This document shows, in pieces, positions 25,539 through 33,465 of a stretch of 64,000 nt of DNA. A model generated the notes under the pieces. That model searched no databases. It was not told where the DNA came from and saw nothing but the letters and a program-made list of their open reading frames with translations. Numbering within the stretch: the first letter of the stretch is position 1; each line of letters starts with the position of its first letter. Source of the DNA: Streptomyces sp. NBC_01241 (lineage in GTDB: Bacteria > Actinomycetota > Actinomycetes > Streptomycetales > Streptomycetaceae). The DNA is taken from contig NZ_CP108494.1 in assembly GCF_041435435.1 (NCBI RefSeq), forward strand, positions 5,428,501 to 5,492,500. The letters are read 5' to 3'. The position numbers and the translations under genes are program-made.

Positions 25539-26084
25539 ATGATCAGCTGGATACAGGGCTCGTTCCGTGGCCACGAGGTGAATGTCGTCTTCGCCCGGGG
25601 CATCCCACTCGACACACTTACCCAAGGCCTGTGCGACCGGCAGCGAGAACCGCTCGCCTCCGGCGAAACGGACGGATGGGCGTGGGCGGTGCACGACATG
25701 CTCGCTTGGGATACGGAGGACTACGACGATGTCGACTACAGCGCCCTGTGCCCGAGCGGCGCAGAGATCGTCGTGTTCGTCACCGAACCCTGTAGCGTCA
25801 AGGCCTTCCCGCCCGCCTTCGACTACTACCGGGACGGATGCCTGACCCTCCGGTTCAACTTCGAGGACCTCCAGCAACGGGTAGGCGCGAACCCGGACTA
25901 TCTGTCTCCCGAACTCCTGGCAGCGGGCCTCATCGGCCCCCGCGCGGAATGTGGACAACAAGACGACCCCGGTCACGACTGTTGCGACCATGATGACGAC
26001 GATCGTGAACGTCTGGTGAAAGTGATCGCCGACTACTTCGCCCTGCCCTCGCCGCCCCTGTCACCGGAGGTGACGTCGAAATGA
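25539..26084 (+). CDS. Hypothetical protein, tandem paralogue 1 (DUF6461-like)
   Basis: 181 aa. An early Gly/Asp/Trp pattern (ASGETDGWAWAVHD), an acidic Cys/His/Asp-rich insert (about 138-158) and the C-terminal phrase LVKVIADYFALPSPPL are visible. The next gene repeats the same pattern, so the two arose by tandem duplication. It resembles DUF6461 as I remember it, which gives no function. The stop overlaps the next start (ATGA). Confidence 0.75.
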   Translation: MISWIQGSFRGHEVNVVFARGIPLDTLTQGLCDRQREPLASGETDGWAWAVHDMLAWDTEDYDDVDYSALCPSGAEIVVFVTEPCSVKAFPPAFDYYRDGCLTLRFNFEDLQQRVGANPDYLSPELLAAGLIGPRAECGQQDDPGHDCCDHDDDDRERLVKVIADYFALPSPPLSPEVTSK

Positions 26085-26689
26085 GCTGGCCGGCCCCCAA
26101 CACGTTCGTCACCTTCTGCAAGGGCCTGACCCTGCCCACCGTGTCCGCCGTCTTCACCGAAGCGGGGCGTCCTGCCCTCGCCACCGGCGAATCGTCCGGT
26201 TGGGCATGGGTGACACATGACGCCTACAGCATCCCGGTCGGGGCGTCCATCGGAGGCCTGGCGCGCGACATCACCGGCTATCGCCATGCGGACCGCGTCA
26301 GCCATCCGGATCGCGTGGAATCCGTGTTCCTGGCATCCACGCCCGCATGCGAGTGCCCGCACGGGCAGAACTACATGGTCCCGCACTGCGCCGAGCACCC
26401 GTGCCAGTTCACCTACAGCCGCGGCGGGTTCGTGGAGACATGCTTCAACATCGGCCGACGCCGCGAATCACGGCGCGCCGGAGGTATGGCCGACCTGCTC
26501 GTACGCGAACTGCTGGACGCCGGGATCGTCGGTCGGGACGTTCCGAAGTACGACACCGATCCTGGCTTCAACGCCGATGGCGCCCACACGGTGCGGATCA
26601 TTGCCGACCACTTCGGGCTTCCCTCGCCCCCGCTCGGTCTCGGGCCCGCGGGCTCATCGACCGCCGCGGCTGCCGGCCCCCAGCCGTAG
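26081..26689 (+). CDS. Hypothetical protein, tandem paralogue 2 (DUF6461-like)
   Basis: 202 aa, starting 4 bases inside the previous gene. It shares ATGESSGWAWVTHD near residue 40 and VRIIADHFGLPSPPLG near the end with its neighbour. It has a Cys/His-rich centre (ACECPH, then HCAEHPC) that could bind metal. Function unknown. Confidence 0.75.
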   Translation: MSWPAPNTFVTFCKGLTLPTVSAVFTEAGRPALATGESSGWAWVTHDAYSIPVGASIGGLARDITGYRHADRVSHPDRVESVFLASTPACECPHGQNYMVPHCAEHPCQFTYSRGGFVETCFNIGRRRESRRAGGMADLLVRELLDAGIVGRDVPKYDTDPGFNADGAHTVRIIADHFGLPSPPLGLGPAGSSTAAAAGPQP

Positions 26690-26727
26690 CGGCCGAGACC
26701 GAACAGTCGACCCGGTACCGGCCCACG

Positions 26728-27435
26728 TCACGCCGGGTGACCGGCGACGGGTGGCTCGGCGACCCCATCGGGATAGTGCCGGCCCGCCTCCACGCAGCGG
26801 CGCAGGTCCGCCGCACCGATCCCGTCGAGGCTGTCCGCGAAGGTCCGTCTCGGCGAGGGCGGCACGGGGAGCAGGGACGGCACCACGAGGAGCGCGCAGC
26901 CCGCCGCCTCGGCCGACGCGGCGCCGTCCGGTGAGTCCTCGACGGCGACACACGCCGCCGGGGCCGCCCCGAAACGCTCCGCCGCCGCCCGGTAGGGGTC
27001 GGGATGGGGCTTGGTGCGTACGGTGTCGTCGGCCGAGAGGGTGAACGCGAACGGCACGTGTGCCAGCGCTCCCCGCGTCACCGAGTCGACCACCGTTCTC
27101 GGGGAAGCGCTCACCAGGGCGAACGGGACGCCCTGGTGCTCCAGTTCCGACAGCAGCCGCTGAACGCCGGGGCGCAGGGGCGCACCCGCGTCGACGCGGC
27201 GGAAGAACGCGTCACCGAGCGCCGCCGCGACGCGTTCCGTGTCGTCCCTGCCCGTGACCCGTGCCAGGTGTGCCGCGGTGTCCTCGACGGCCCGGCCGAC
27301 GACCTCGGGAGCGTCGGCGTCGGTCAGACGGTGGCCGAGTCCGGCCGCCACGTCCGAGGTCACCTGCCACCACAGTCCCTCGGTGTCCACCAGGGTGCCG
27401 TCCATGTCGAACAGGACGGCGGCCAGGGCGCTCAC
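26728..27435 (-). CDS. HAD-IA phosphatase of the ABC transporter operon
   Basis: 235 aa from GTG 27435, which overlaps the ATPase stop by 4 bases, so it is translationally coupled. HAD motifs are DMDGTLVDTEG (nucleophile and acid/base Asp), LVSASPRT, Lys in RTKPHPDPY and VEDSPDGAASAEAAG. It has the cap insertion of the beta-phosphoglucomutase-like group. The motif is not that of phosphonoacetaldehyde hydrolase (PhnX), so it is probably a phosphatase for an imported phosphorylated compound or a metabolite. Confidence 0.85.
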   Translation of the reverse strand: MSALAAVLFDMDGTLVDTEGLWWQVTSDVAAGLGHRLTDADAPEVVGRAVEDTAAHLARVTGRDDTERVAAALGDAFFRRVDAGAPLRPGVQRLLSELEHQGVPFALVSASPRTVVDSVTRGALAHVPFAFTLSADDTVRTKPHPDPYRAAAERFGAAPAACVAVEDSPDGAASAEAAGCALLVVPSLLPVPPSPRRTFADSLDGIGAADLRRCVEAGRHYPDGVAEPPVAGHPA

Positions 27436-28520
27436 GCCGGCCTCCGCGGTGCGACGAGGACGGGCCGCGGGCCGAGGCCGATGACCGCGCGGGCGCCGGG
27501 AACCAGTTCGCCCGCGTCCCGCGAGGGCAGATCGGCCTTGACGGTGTCGCCTCCGGACAGAGCGAGGTGGAGCCGGGTGACGGCGCCGAGGAACGAGGCG
27601 GAGACGACCGTGACCGTGCCCTCGGCGTCCGCCGTGACCGTCACGTCCTCCGGCCGCACCAGCACGTCCACCTCCCGCTCGGCGGGGACCTCCCCGGCGA
27701 CCGGAAGGCGGCGCCCGGCGACCTCGACCAGGTCCCCGTCCGTCAGACGGCCCGGCAGCCGGTTCATCGTGCCGACGAACTCCGCGACGAACGCGGTGGC
27801 GGGCCGTTCGTACAGCTCCGCCGGGGGAGCGCACTGCTCCAGCCGGCCGGCGTCGAGCACGGCGACCCGGTCGGCCATGGACAGCGCCTCCTCCTGGTCG
27901 TGGGTGACGAAGACGGTGGTGATGCCCAGGGAGAGCTGGAGCCGCCTGATCTCCTCGCGCAGGCTCAGACGCACCTTCGCGTCGAGGGCGGAGAGCGGTT
28001 CGTCCAGCAGCAGGACTCGCGGCTGGAGGGCCAGCGCCCGGGCGAGGGTGACGCGTTGCTGCTGACCGCCGGAGAGCTGGTGCGGGTAGCGGTCGCCGTG
28101 CCGGGGCAGCCCGACGAGTTCGAGGAGTTCGGCCGCGCGCGCCTGCCGCCGGGCGGCCGGGACCTTGCGTACCCGCATGCCGAAGGCGACGTTGTCGCGG
28201 ACGGTGAGGTGGGGGAAGAGGCTGTACGACTGGAAGACCATGCCCGCGTCGCGGCGGTTGGCCGGCACACCGGTGATGTCCCGGCCGTCGAGGAGGACTT
28301 CACCGGAGTCGGGCCGCTCGAAACCGGCGACCATCCGCAGCGCGGTGGTCTTTCCGCAGCCCGAGGGGCCGAGGAGGGCGATCAGCTCGCCGGGCTCGAC
28401 GGTCAGATCGAGTCCGTCGAGCGCGACGGTCGAACCGAAAGTCCTTCGCAGGGAACGGAATTCGACCCGTGCTCCGGTGGTGGCGGGCGTCTGGGACCGC
28501 TCCGCGGTTGCTGAGGACAT
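27432..28520 (-). CDS. ABC transporter ATP-binding protein (PhnT/PotA-like)
   Basis: 362 aa. Walker A is GPSGCGKTT (about 51-59), Q loop VFQSYSLFPH, signature LSGGQQQR, Walker B VLLLDEPLSALD and the switch His in VTHDQEEA. A C-terminal TOBE domain follows from about 270. It is the cytoplasmic engine of the importer with the two permeases upstream in the operon. The family includes 2-aminoethylphosphonate, polyamine and ferric iron importers. Confidence 0.92.
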   Translation of the reverse strand: MSSATAERSQTPATTGARVEFRSLRRTFGSTVALDGLDLTVEPGELIALLGPSGCGKTTALRMVAGFERPDSGEVLLDGRDITGVPANRRDAGMVFQSYSLFPHLTVRDNVAFGMRVRKVPAARRQARAAELLELVGLPRHGDRYPHQLSGGQQQRVTLARALALQPRVLLLDEPLSALDAKVRLSLREEIRRLQLSLGITTVFVTHDQEEALSMADRVAVLDAGRLEQCAPPAELYERPATAFVAEFVGTMNRLPGRLTDGDLVEVAGRRLPVAGEVPAEREVDVLVRPEDVTVTADAEGTVTVVSASFLGAVTRLHLALSGGDTVKADLPSRDAGELVPGARAVIGLGPRPVLVAPRRPA

Positions 28521-28523
28521 GGG

Positions 28524-29423
28524 TCAGGACTCCTTACGCGAGGGCGCCGAATCGGATGCCGCCGTTCCCGTGCGGGAGAGGACGAGCAGCAGCGCCCAGG
28601 TGATGACGAGGCTGAGGATCGAGACGGCCACCGACATCCGGGCCTGGGCGCCGGAGATCGAGACGATCCACACCGCGAAGGGCTGGAAACCGAGCAGTGA
28701 GGCGATGGTGAACTCGCCGAGAACCAGGGCCAGGGTGAGGAAGGCCGCCGAGGCGATCGACGACCGCAGGTTCGGCAGCAGGACACGGACGACGGTGTAC
28801 GTCCACGAGGCGCCGCAACTGCGCGCGGCCTCCACCAGCGTCGGCACGTCGACGGCCCGCAGTCCCGCGTCCAGCGAACGGTAGACGAAGGGGAGGGCCA
28901 GGACGGTGTAGGCCAGGACCAGGACGACGGGGAAGGACTCGTTCTGCACGACGATGAAGGTCTGGTAGAGCGGGGTCCGGGACAGGTGCTCCGGTCCCCA
29001 GCGCAGCACCGTGCTGATGCCGGTGACGAGGGCGATCGGCGGTACGACCAGCGGCAGCATGCACACGACCTCGATCACCGGCCGCAGTCGGGGCGAGCCG
29101 AGCCGTACGGCGATCAGGGCGGGCACGGCCAGCAGCAGCGACAGCACGATGGTGGCCGCGGCCAGCGACAGCGAGAGCAGCAGGCTGCCGGTGAAGCCGT
29201 CGGCGGCGAGCAGTTCCGTGTACGCGTCGAAGGAGACGCCCTGGCCCGGTACGTGCACGGTGAAGACGAACGAGGCGACGACGGGAACGAGGAAGTACGC
29301 GCCCGCCAGGGTGAGGACGAGCCCGCGCCAGACGCGTGGCCGCCGGCGGGGGGCCCGGGGCCGGGTGCGCGGTGCCGGGCCGTGCGCCTCGAACGCGGCA
29401 CTGTCCGGGACGGTCCGGGTCAT
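28524..29423 (-). CDS. ABC transporter permease 2
   Basis: 299 aa from ATG 29423, in ATGA overlap with the first permease; ATG 29432 is an alternative. A basic Pro-rich N-terminus precedes about six helices and a binding-protein-dependent transport domain with the EAA loop (VEAARSCGASWTYTVVRVLLP). It pairs with permease 1. Confidence 0.9.
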   Translation of the reverse strand: MTRTVPDSAAFEAHGPAPRTRPRAPRRRPRVWRGLVLTLAGAYFLVPVVASFVFTVHVPGQGVSFDAYTELLAADGFTGSLLLSLSLAAATIVLSLLLAVPALIAVRLGSPRLRPVIEVVCMLPLVVPPIALVTGISTVLRWGPEHLSRTPLYQTFIVVQNESFPVVLVLAYTVLALPFVYRSLDAGLRAVDVPTLVEAARSCGASWTYTVVRVLLPNLRSSIASAAFLTLALVLGEFTIASLLGFQPFAVWIVSISGAQARMSVAVSILSLVITWALLLVLSRTGTAASDSAPSRKES

Positions 29424-30322
29424 CGCAGCCATCGGGCGCTCCGTCGTTGGAGGGGCAGGTAGACCGCCATGACCAGGCCGGCGACAAGGATCATGTCGAG
29501 GCCGAGGGCGAGTGCCACGTTCTCCTGACCGACCAGGACGTTTCCGGAGAGCGCGTCCGCGATCTTCAGGGTGACCAGTGGCACCGAGCCGCCGACCAGC
29601 GCGGCGGCCGTGGCATGCGCGGCGAAGGCGGTACCGAAGAGGAGAACGAAGCCGCCGAGCAGCGACGGCGCGAGCACGGGCAGGCCGACGTGGCGCCAGA
29701 ACTGCCACGAGGTGGCCCCCGCGTTCTGGGCCGCCTCCCGCCACTGGGGGCGCAGCCCGTCCAGGGCCGGTGCGGTGACCAGGACCATGAGCGGGGTCAG
29801 GAAGTAGAGGTAGACGACGGCCAGGCCGGTGAAGGAGTAGAGGTCCCAGCCCAGGCTGCCGAGGTCGGCGAGCTGGGTGACCACACCGGAGATGCCGAGC
29901 GTCGCGATGAACGCGAACGCCAGGGGGACACCGCCGAAGTTGGCCAGCACTCCGGACGCGGTCAGCGCCGCGTCGCGCAGCGCCCGGGAGCGGGAGGTGA
30001 CGACCGCCTGCGCGATCAGGACCCCCAGCACCCCGCCGAGGAGCGCGGTCAAGGCGGAGAGCTCGACGCTGCCGATCAGCGAGCCGAGGTAGGGGCCCTC
30101 CAGAGATCGTGCCAGGTGTTCGCCGGTGAGGGAGGTGGCACCCGAACCGGGGTCGGTGCGGGTGACCGCGCCGAACAGGAGGGCGGCCAGCGGAACGCCG
30201 AAGCACAGGCCGGCGAAGACGAGGAGCGGGAGGGTGGCGAGCCAGGTGCGCGGGGAGCGCCGCCGGCGGCGGGTGCCGCCGGCGGTTCGCGTCCCCGGGT
30301 GGGGGGCGGGGGAGGCGGACAT
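29420..30322 (-). CDS. ABC transporter permease 1 (2-aminoethylphosphonate type?)
   Basis: 300 aa from ATG 30322, which shares one base with the binding-protein stop. There are about six helices with an EAA loop (REAAQNAGATSWQFWRHVGLP). It is probably annotated as a 2-aminoethylphosphonate permease subunit in related genomes, but the sequence alone does not settle the substrate. Confidence 0.88.
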   Translation of the reverse strand: MSASPAPHPGTRTAGGTRRRRRSPRTWLATLPLLVFAGLCFGVPLAALLFGAVTRTDPGSGATSLTGEHLARSLEGPYLGSLIGSVELSALTALLGGVLGVLIAQAVVTSRSRALRDAALTASGVLANFGGVPLAFAFIATLGISGVVTQLADLGSLGWDLYSFTGLAVVYLYFLTPLMVLVTAPALDGLRPQWREAAQNAGATSWQFWRHVGLPVLAPSLLGGFVLLFGTAFAAHATAAALVGGSVPLVTLKIADALSGNVLVGQENVALALGLDMILVAGLVMAVYLPLQRRSARWLR

Positions 30323-31476
30323 CAGGAGAGGGCCTTGTCCCACTTCTCGGCGAGGGTGGCCTTCGCCTGGTCGAGTTCCGCGGAGGAGGGGAAGGCCGGG
30401 GTGCCGGAGACCTCGGGGAGCTTGGCGACGAAGCCCTGGTCGGCGGTGCCGTCCTCGGCCATCGTGGGCAGCAGAACCGGGCGGGCGTAGCCCTTGAGCC
30501 ACAGGTTCTGGCCCTCGGCGCTGTAGAGGAACTCCATCCACAGACGGGCGGCCGCCGGGTGCGGGGCCTCCTTGTTGATGGCCTGGGAGTAGTACTGGGC
30601 GTAGACGCCGTCGCCGGGGACGTTCACCTTCCAGTCGACGCCCTTGCTCTTGAACTCGTCGGCGTATCCGGCGTTCAGGTAGTCCCAGTCGATGGAGATG
30701 GGCGTCTCGCCCTTCTCCACGGTGGCCGGGGTGGACTCGACGGGGATGAAGTTCCCGCTCTTCTTCAGCTTCGCGAAGAAGTCGATGCCCGGCTGGATGT
30801 CGGCGAAGGAGCCCTTGTTGGCGAGGGACGCGGCGTAGACGCCGCCGAAGGCCGAGCCCGACTTGGTCGGGTTGCCGTTGAGGGCCACCTTGCCCTTGTA
30901 CTCGGGCTTGAGCAGGTCGGCGAAGGTCTGCGGGCAGACTTTGACGCGCTTGGCGTCGCAGCCGATGGAGACGTAGCCGCCGTAGTCGTTGTACCAACGG
31001 CCGTCCGCGTCCTTCTGACCGTCCGGGATCTTGTCCCACGGCTCGACCTTGTACGGGGCGAACAGGCCCTCGTCGGCGCCGCTGCGCGCGAAGGCGATGC
31101 CGAGGTCGAGGACGTCGGGGGCACGGTCCTGGCCCTTTCGGGACTTCACCGCGGCGATCTCGTCGGCGCTGGCGGCGTCCGGGTTCTCGACCTTGATCTC
31201 GACCTTGTACTTGGCCTCGAAGGCCTTGATGAGCTCGCCGTAGTTCGCCCAGTCCGACGGCAGTGCGATCGCGTTGAGCCGGCCCTCCTTCTCGGCTGCC
31301 GCGACGAGTGCCTTCATCCCGCCGAAGGAGGCGGCGGACTCGGCACTCTTCGCGCTTGCCTTGTGTCCGGTGGCGTCGGCGGGGGCGTCGGGTGCGGCAC
31401 CGCAGGCTGCGGTGAGGGCGGTGAGTACGGCGGCGCCGAGCAGGACGGCGGCACGACGACCGGAAGGTCTGGGCAC
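30322..31476 (-). CDS. ABC transporter substrate-binding lipoprotein
   Basis: 384 aa from GTG 31476, chosen over ATG 31518 because AGGAG lies 7 nt upstream. The signal peptide ends in the lipobox LTAAC (Cys25). The mature part is a type 2 periplasmic binding fold (AIALPSDWANYGELIKAF, then WYNDYGGYVSIGCDA) of the group that binds spermidine/putrescine, ferric iron or 2-aminoethylphosphonate. A nearby phosphonate cluster makes the last attractive, but that is inference. It is the first gene of the operon, with a palindromic operator just upstream. Confidence 0.88.
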   Translation of the reverse strand: MPRPSGRRAAVLLGAAVLTALTAACGAAPDAPADATGHKASAKSAESAASFGGMKALVAAAEKEGRLNAIALPSDWANYGELIKAFEAKYKVEIKVENPDAASADEIAAVKSRKGQDRAPDVLDLGIAFARSGADEGLFAPYKVEPWDKIPDGQKDADGRWYNDYGGYVSIGCDAKRVKVCPQTFADLLKPEYKGKVALNGNPTKSGSAFGGVYAASLANKGSFADIQPGIDFFAKLKKSGNFIPVESTPATVEKGETPISIDWDYLNAGYADEFKSKGVDWKVNVPGDGVYAQYYSQAINKEAPHPAAARLWMEFLYSAEGQNLWLKGYARPVLLPTMAEDGTADQGFVAKLPEVSGTPAFPSSAELDQAKATLAEKWDKALS

Positions 31477-31504
31477 AGGAGACTCCTGAAGCGAGAGGGG
31501 GGCG

Positions 31505-31520
31505 ACTTGTCTGAACAAGT
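31505..31520. promoter_or_regulatory. Likely GntR operator of the ABC operon
   Basis: ACTTGTCTGAACAAGT is a perfect 6-4-6 inverted repeat 29 nt before the binding-protein start and between the operon and the divergent GntR gene. It has the size and GT...AC shape of HutC-group GntR operators. Confidence 0.65.
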
Positions 31521-31741
31521 GATCCCTAGTTCGCCCGTTCCGACCGACGCGAAAATGAACGGCACGTGGCCGCCCGGGAAGGGCCGCACGAAGACCTGAC
31601 GCTCATGAAGTCCAGGTGAACACCGTAAAACTGAGGCCTCCGGGAGGGGAACGCGTCTGCGTCCAGGCCCGGCTAGAGTGGGCGTCCGACCGGCACTCCG
31701 AGGAACCGGCTGTGCACAGGAACGGACGGAGAGGCTGACGC

Positions 31742-32494
31742 GTGGGAACGGCACGCTATCTGGAGATCGCCGACGCCATACGACGGGCGATACTCGAAGG
31801 CGACTACGCCGTAGGAGCCCAACTCCCTTCGGAGAGCGAGCTGGTGGCCCGCTGGTCGGCCTCTCGCGGTACGGTCCGCCAGGCCGTCGCACTCCTGACG
31901 TCGGAAGGCCTGATCGGCTCCCGCCAGGGGGCCCGCCGCATCGTGCTGCGCCAGGAGTGACGCCACAGCTTCGCCGAGCTGAACAGCTTCGCCCAGTGGG
32001 CCCGGAGCATGGGCCTGAAGGTCACCAGCCGGATCCTGGTACGGACGAGGCGGGAGGCCACACCCGAGGAGGCCCACCGCCTCGCCCTGCCCGAGGGCGC
32101 CGAGATCCTCCACGTCCTGCGCCTGCGCTCCCTCGAAGGAGAGCCGACGATGGTGGAGCGGACCGTCTACGCGGACTGGGCCGCACCGGCGGTCGAAGCG
32201 CTCCCCGAGGACTGCGTTTCGATCATGGACAGCATCGCCCGGGACGCGGGCATCGTCGCCCAGTACGGCGAGCACCTCATCGACGCCGTGGCCGCGGGCA
32301 CCGAGGGCGCCGGCCTGCTCCACGTACGCCGCGGCAGCCCGCTGCTGCGCCAGCGCCATGTCACCTGCGACCAGTCGGGACAAGCCATCGAATGGACCGA
32401 CGACCGCTACCGCGCCGGCAGTGTCGCGTTCAGCGTCAGCAACTCCGCCACCGCGGCACCGCTGGAACGCCACCGGGGGCCGGCGCCCGCCTGA
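31742..32494 (+). pseudogene. GntR/HutC-family regulator interrupted by in-frame TGA
   Basis: The frame from GTG 31742 (GGAGAGG upstream) encodes a complete GntR winged helix (about 1-70; SESELVARWSASRGTVRQAV) and then meets TGA at 31958-31960. The same frame continues without shift into a full UTRA effector domain (HSFAELNSFAQWAR to the stop at 32494), 251 codons in all including both stops. One base change would restore a normal regulator of about 249 aa. As it stands, cells would make a 72-aa DNA-binding fragment and perhaps a separate UTRA piece from ATG 32009. A sequencing error cannot be excluded. Confidence 0.85.
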
Positions 32495-32560
32495 GAGGCT
32501 GTCGGGTGACCTCCTCTGAACCACCGGCATCGGCGGCCCCGTGTTCCGGCGGCAGGGCGT

Positions 32561-32581
32561 ACGTTGACGTTCGGTCAACGT
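32561..32581. promoter_or_regulatory. Perfect inverted repeat, operator or small terminator
   Basis: ACGTTGAC (32561-32568) and GTCAACGT (32574-32581) with a 5-nt spacer. It lies between the convergent GntR remnant and the XRE-cupin gene. No T tract follows. Confidence 0.55.
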
Positions 32582-32672
32582 CGTGGACAACCTGTGGATG
32601 CACGACCCCGCGTCACGTACGGCACGCCGGGCAAGAGCTGGTGCAGGAGTGCGCGGCTCGAACGGCTCGCAC

Positions 32673-33257
32673 TCAGCGGGAGCCGCTCCAGGGGGCCGGG
32701 ACGAAGGTCCACAGGACCTCGGCCGGGGACGGGCCCGAGTTGCGCCAGTTGTGGGGCTCGCGACCGGGGAACGTGAGGGTGTCGCCGGCCGTCAGCGTCT
32801 CCGTGCGCCCCGTGAACTGCACGGAGACCTCGCCGGTGACGACATGGAGTACCTCGACGTCGCAGTTGATCGTGTAGAGGTCGTCGCCACCGTTCGCGCC
32901 GGGTTCGAGGTGCGAGCGCAGGACCTGGACCTTCGACTGCGCGCGCGGTGTGATCAGGCGGTCGACGACGCCGTGGCCACCCATGTTGATGTTCGGCGCC
33001 TCCTCGAGGCGCACGACCTCGGTGTCGGCGTCCTCGAAGAGGGAGCCCACCGGCAGGGAGAGCACCTGACACAGGGTCACCAGGGTCGTGACGCTCGGCG
33101 AGGTCTCGTCGCGCTCGACGCGGCTGATGAAACCCCTGGTCAGGCTGGTCGCGGCGGCGACCTGTTCGATCGTGAGCCCCTGCGCCTTGCGGCATGCCCG
33201 AAGGCGCGCTCCGACACGGACCGGGCTGGCGGAGGGCGTCGGGTGCAGCGCTTTCAT
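32673..33257 (-). CDS. XRE-cupin transcriptional regulator
   Basis: 194 aa from ATG 33257 with GAGGA 5 nt upstream. A helix-turn-helix (about 15-70; LTIEQVAAATSLTRGFISRV) is followed by a cupin (about 110-190) with DDLYTINCDVEVLHVVTG and FPGREPHNWRN. This type senses small molecules through the cupin. It is divergent from the NCS1 permease operon and is its probable regulator. Confidence 0.9.
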   Translation of the reverse strand: MKALHPTPSASPVRVGARLRACRKAQGLTIEQVAAATSLTRGFISRVERDETSPSVTTLVTLCQVLSLPVGSLFEDADTEVVRLEEAPNINMGGHGVVDRLITPRAQSKVQVLRSHLEPGANGGDDLYTINCDVEVLHVVTGEVSVQFTGRTETLTAGDTLTFPGREPHNWRNSGPSPAEVLWTFVPAPWSGSR

Positions 33258-33393
33258 GAAGTCCTCGCCTCGCTCGACCGGCTCACAGACGGCTCTTGAC
33301 AGGGTGGTTACCCGCAGCCACACTACCCGGAACGAAAGTTGCCCCCTAAGCATTCTTTGTTGTTTATAGGTAACTCTCCGAGTCATAGATCCT

Positions 33394-33440
33394 GGGGTCC
33401 GAAGACCCCGGTCGAACCCCTGCTCCTGCCGGATATCCGG
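33394..33440 (+). promoter_or_regulatory. Palindromes upstream of the NCS1 permease
   Basis: GGGGTC-CGAA-GACCCC (33394-33409) and the 12-bp perfect palindrome CCGGATATCCGG (33429-33440) lie in the leader 26 to 72 bp before the permease start. Either could be the XRE-cupin operator. Confidence 0.5.
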
Positions 33441-33465
33441 CCTCCCCAGCGACGGGACGAAGACG

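Noticed and set aside
26728..27435. Phosphonoacetaldehyde hydrolase (PhnX)
   Set aside because: Motif I is DMDGTLVDTEG; the PhnX-type motif and its Schiff-base Lys region are not seen.
31742..31960. Stand-alone 72-aa GntR-like repressor
   Set aside because: The same frame continues directly into a complete UTRA domain after the TGA, so a broken full-length gene is more likely.
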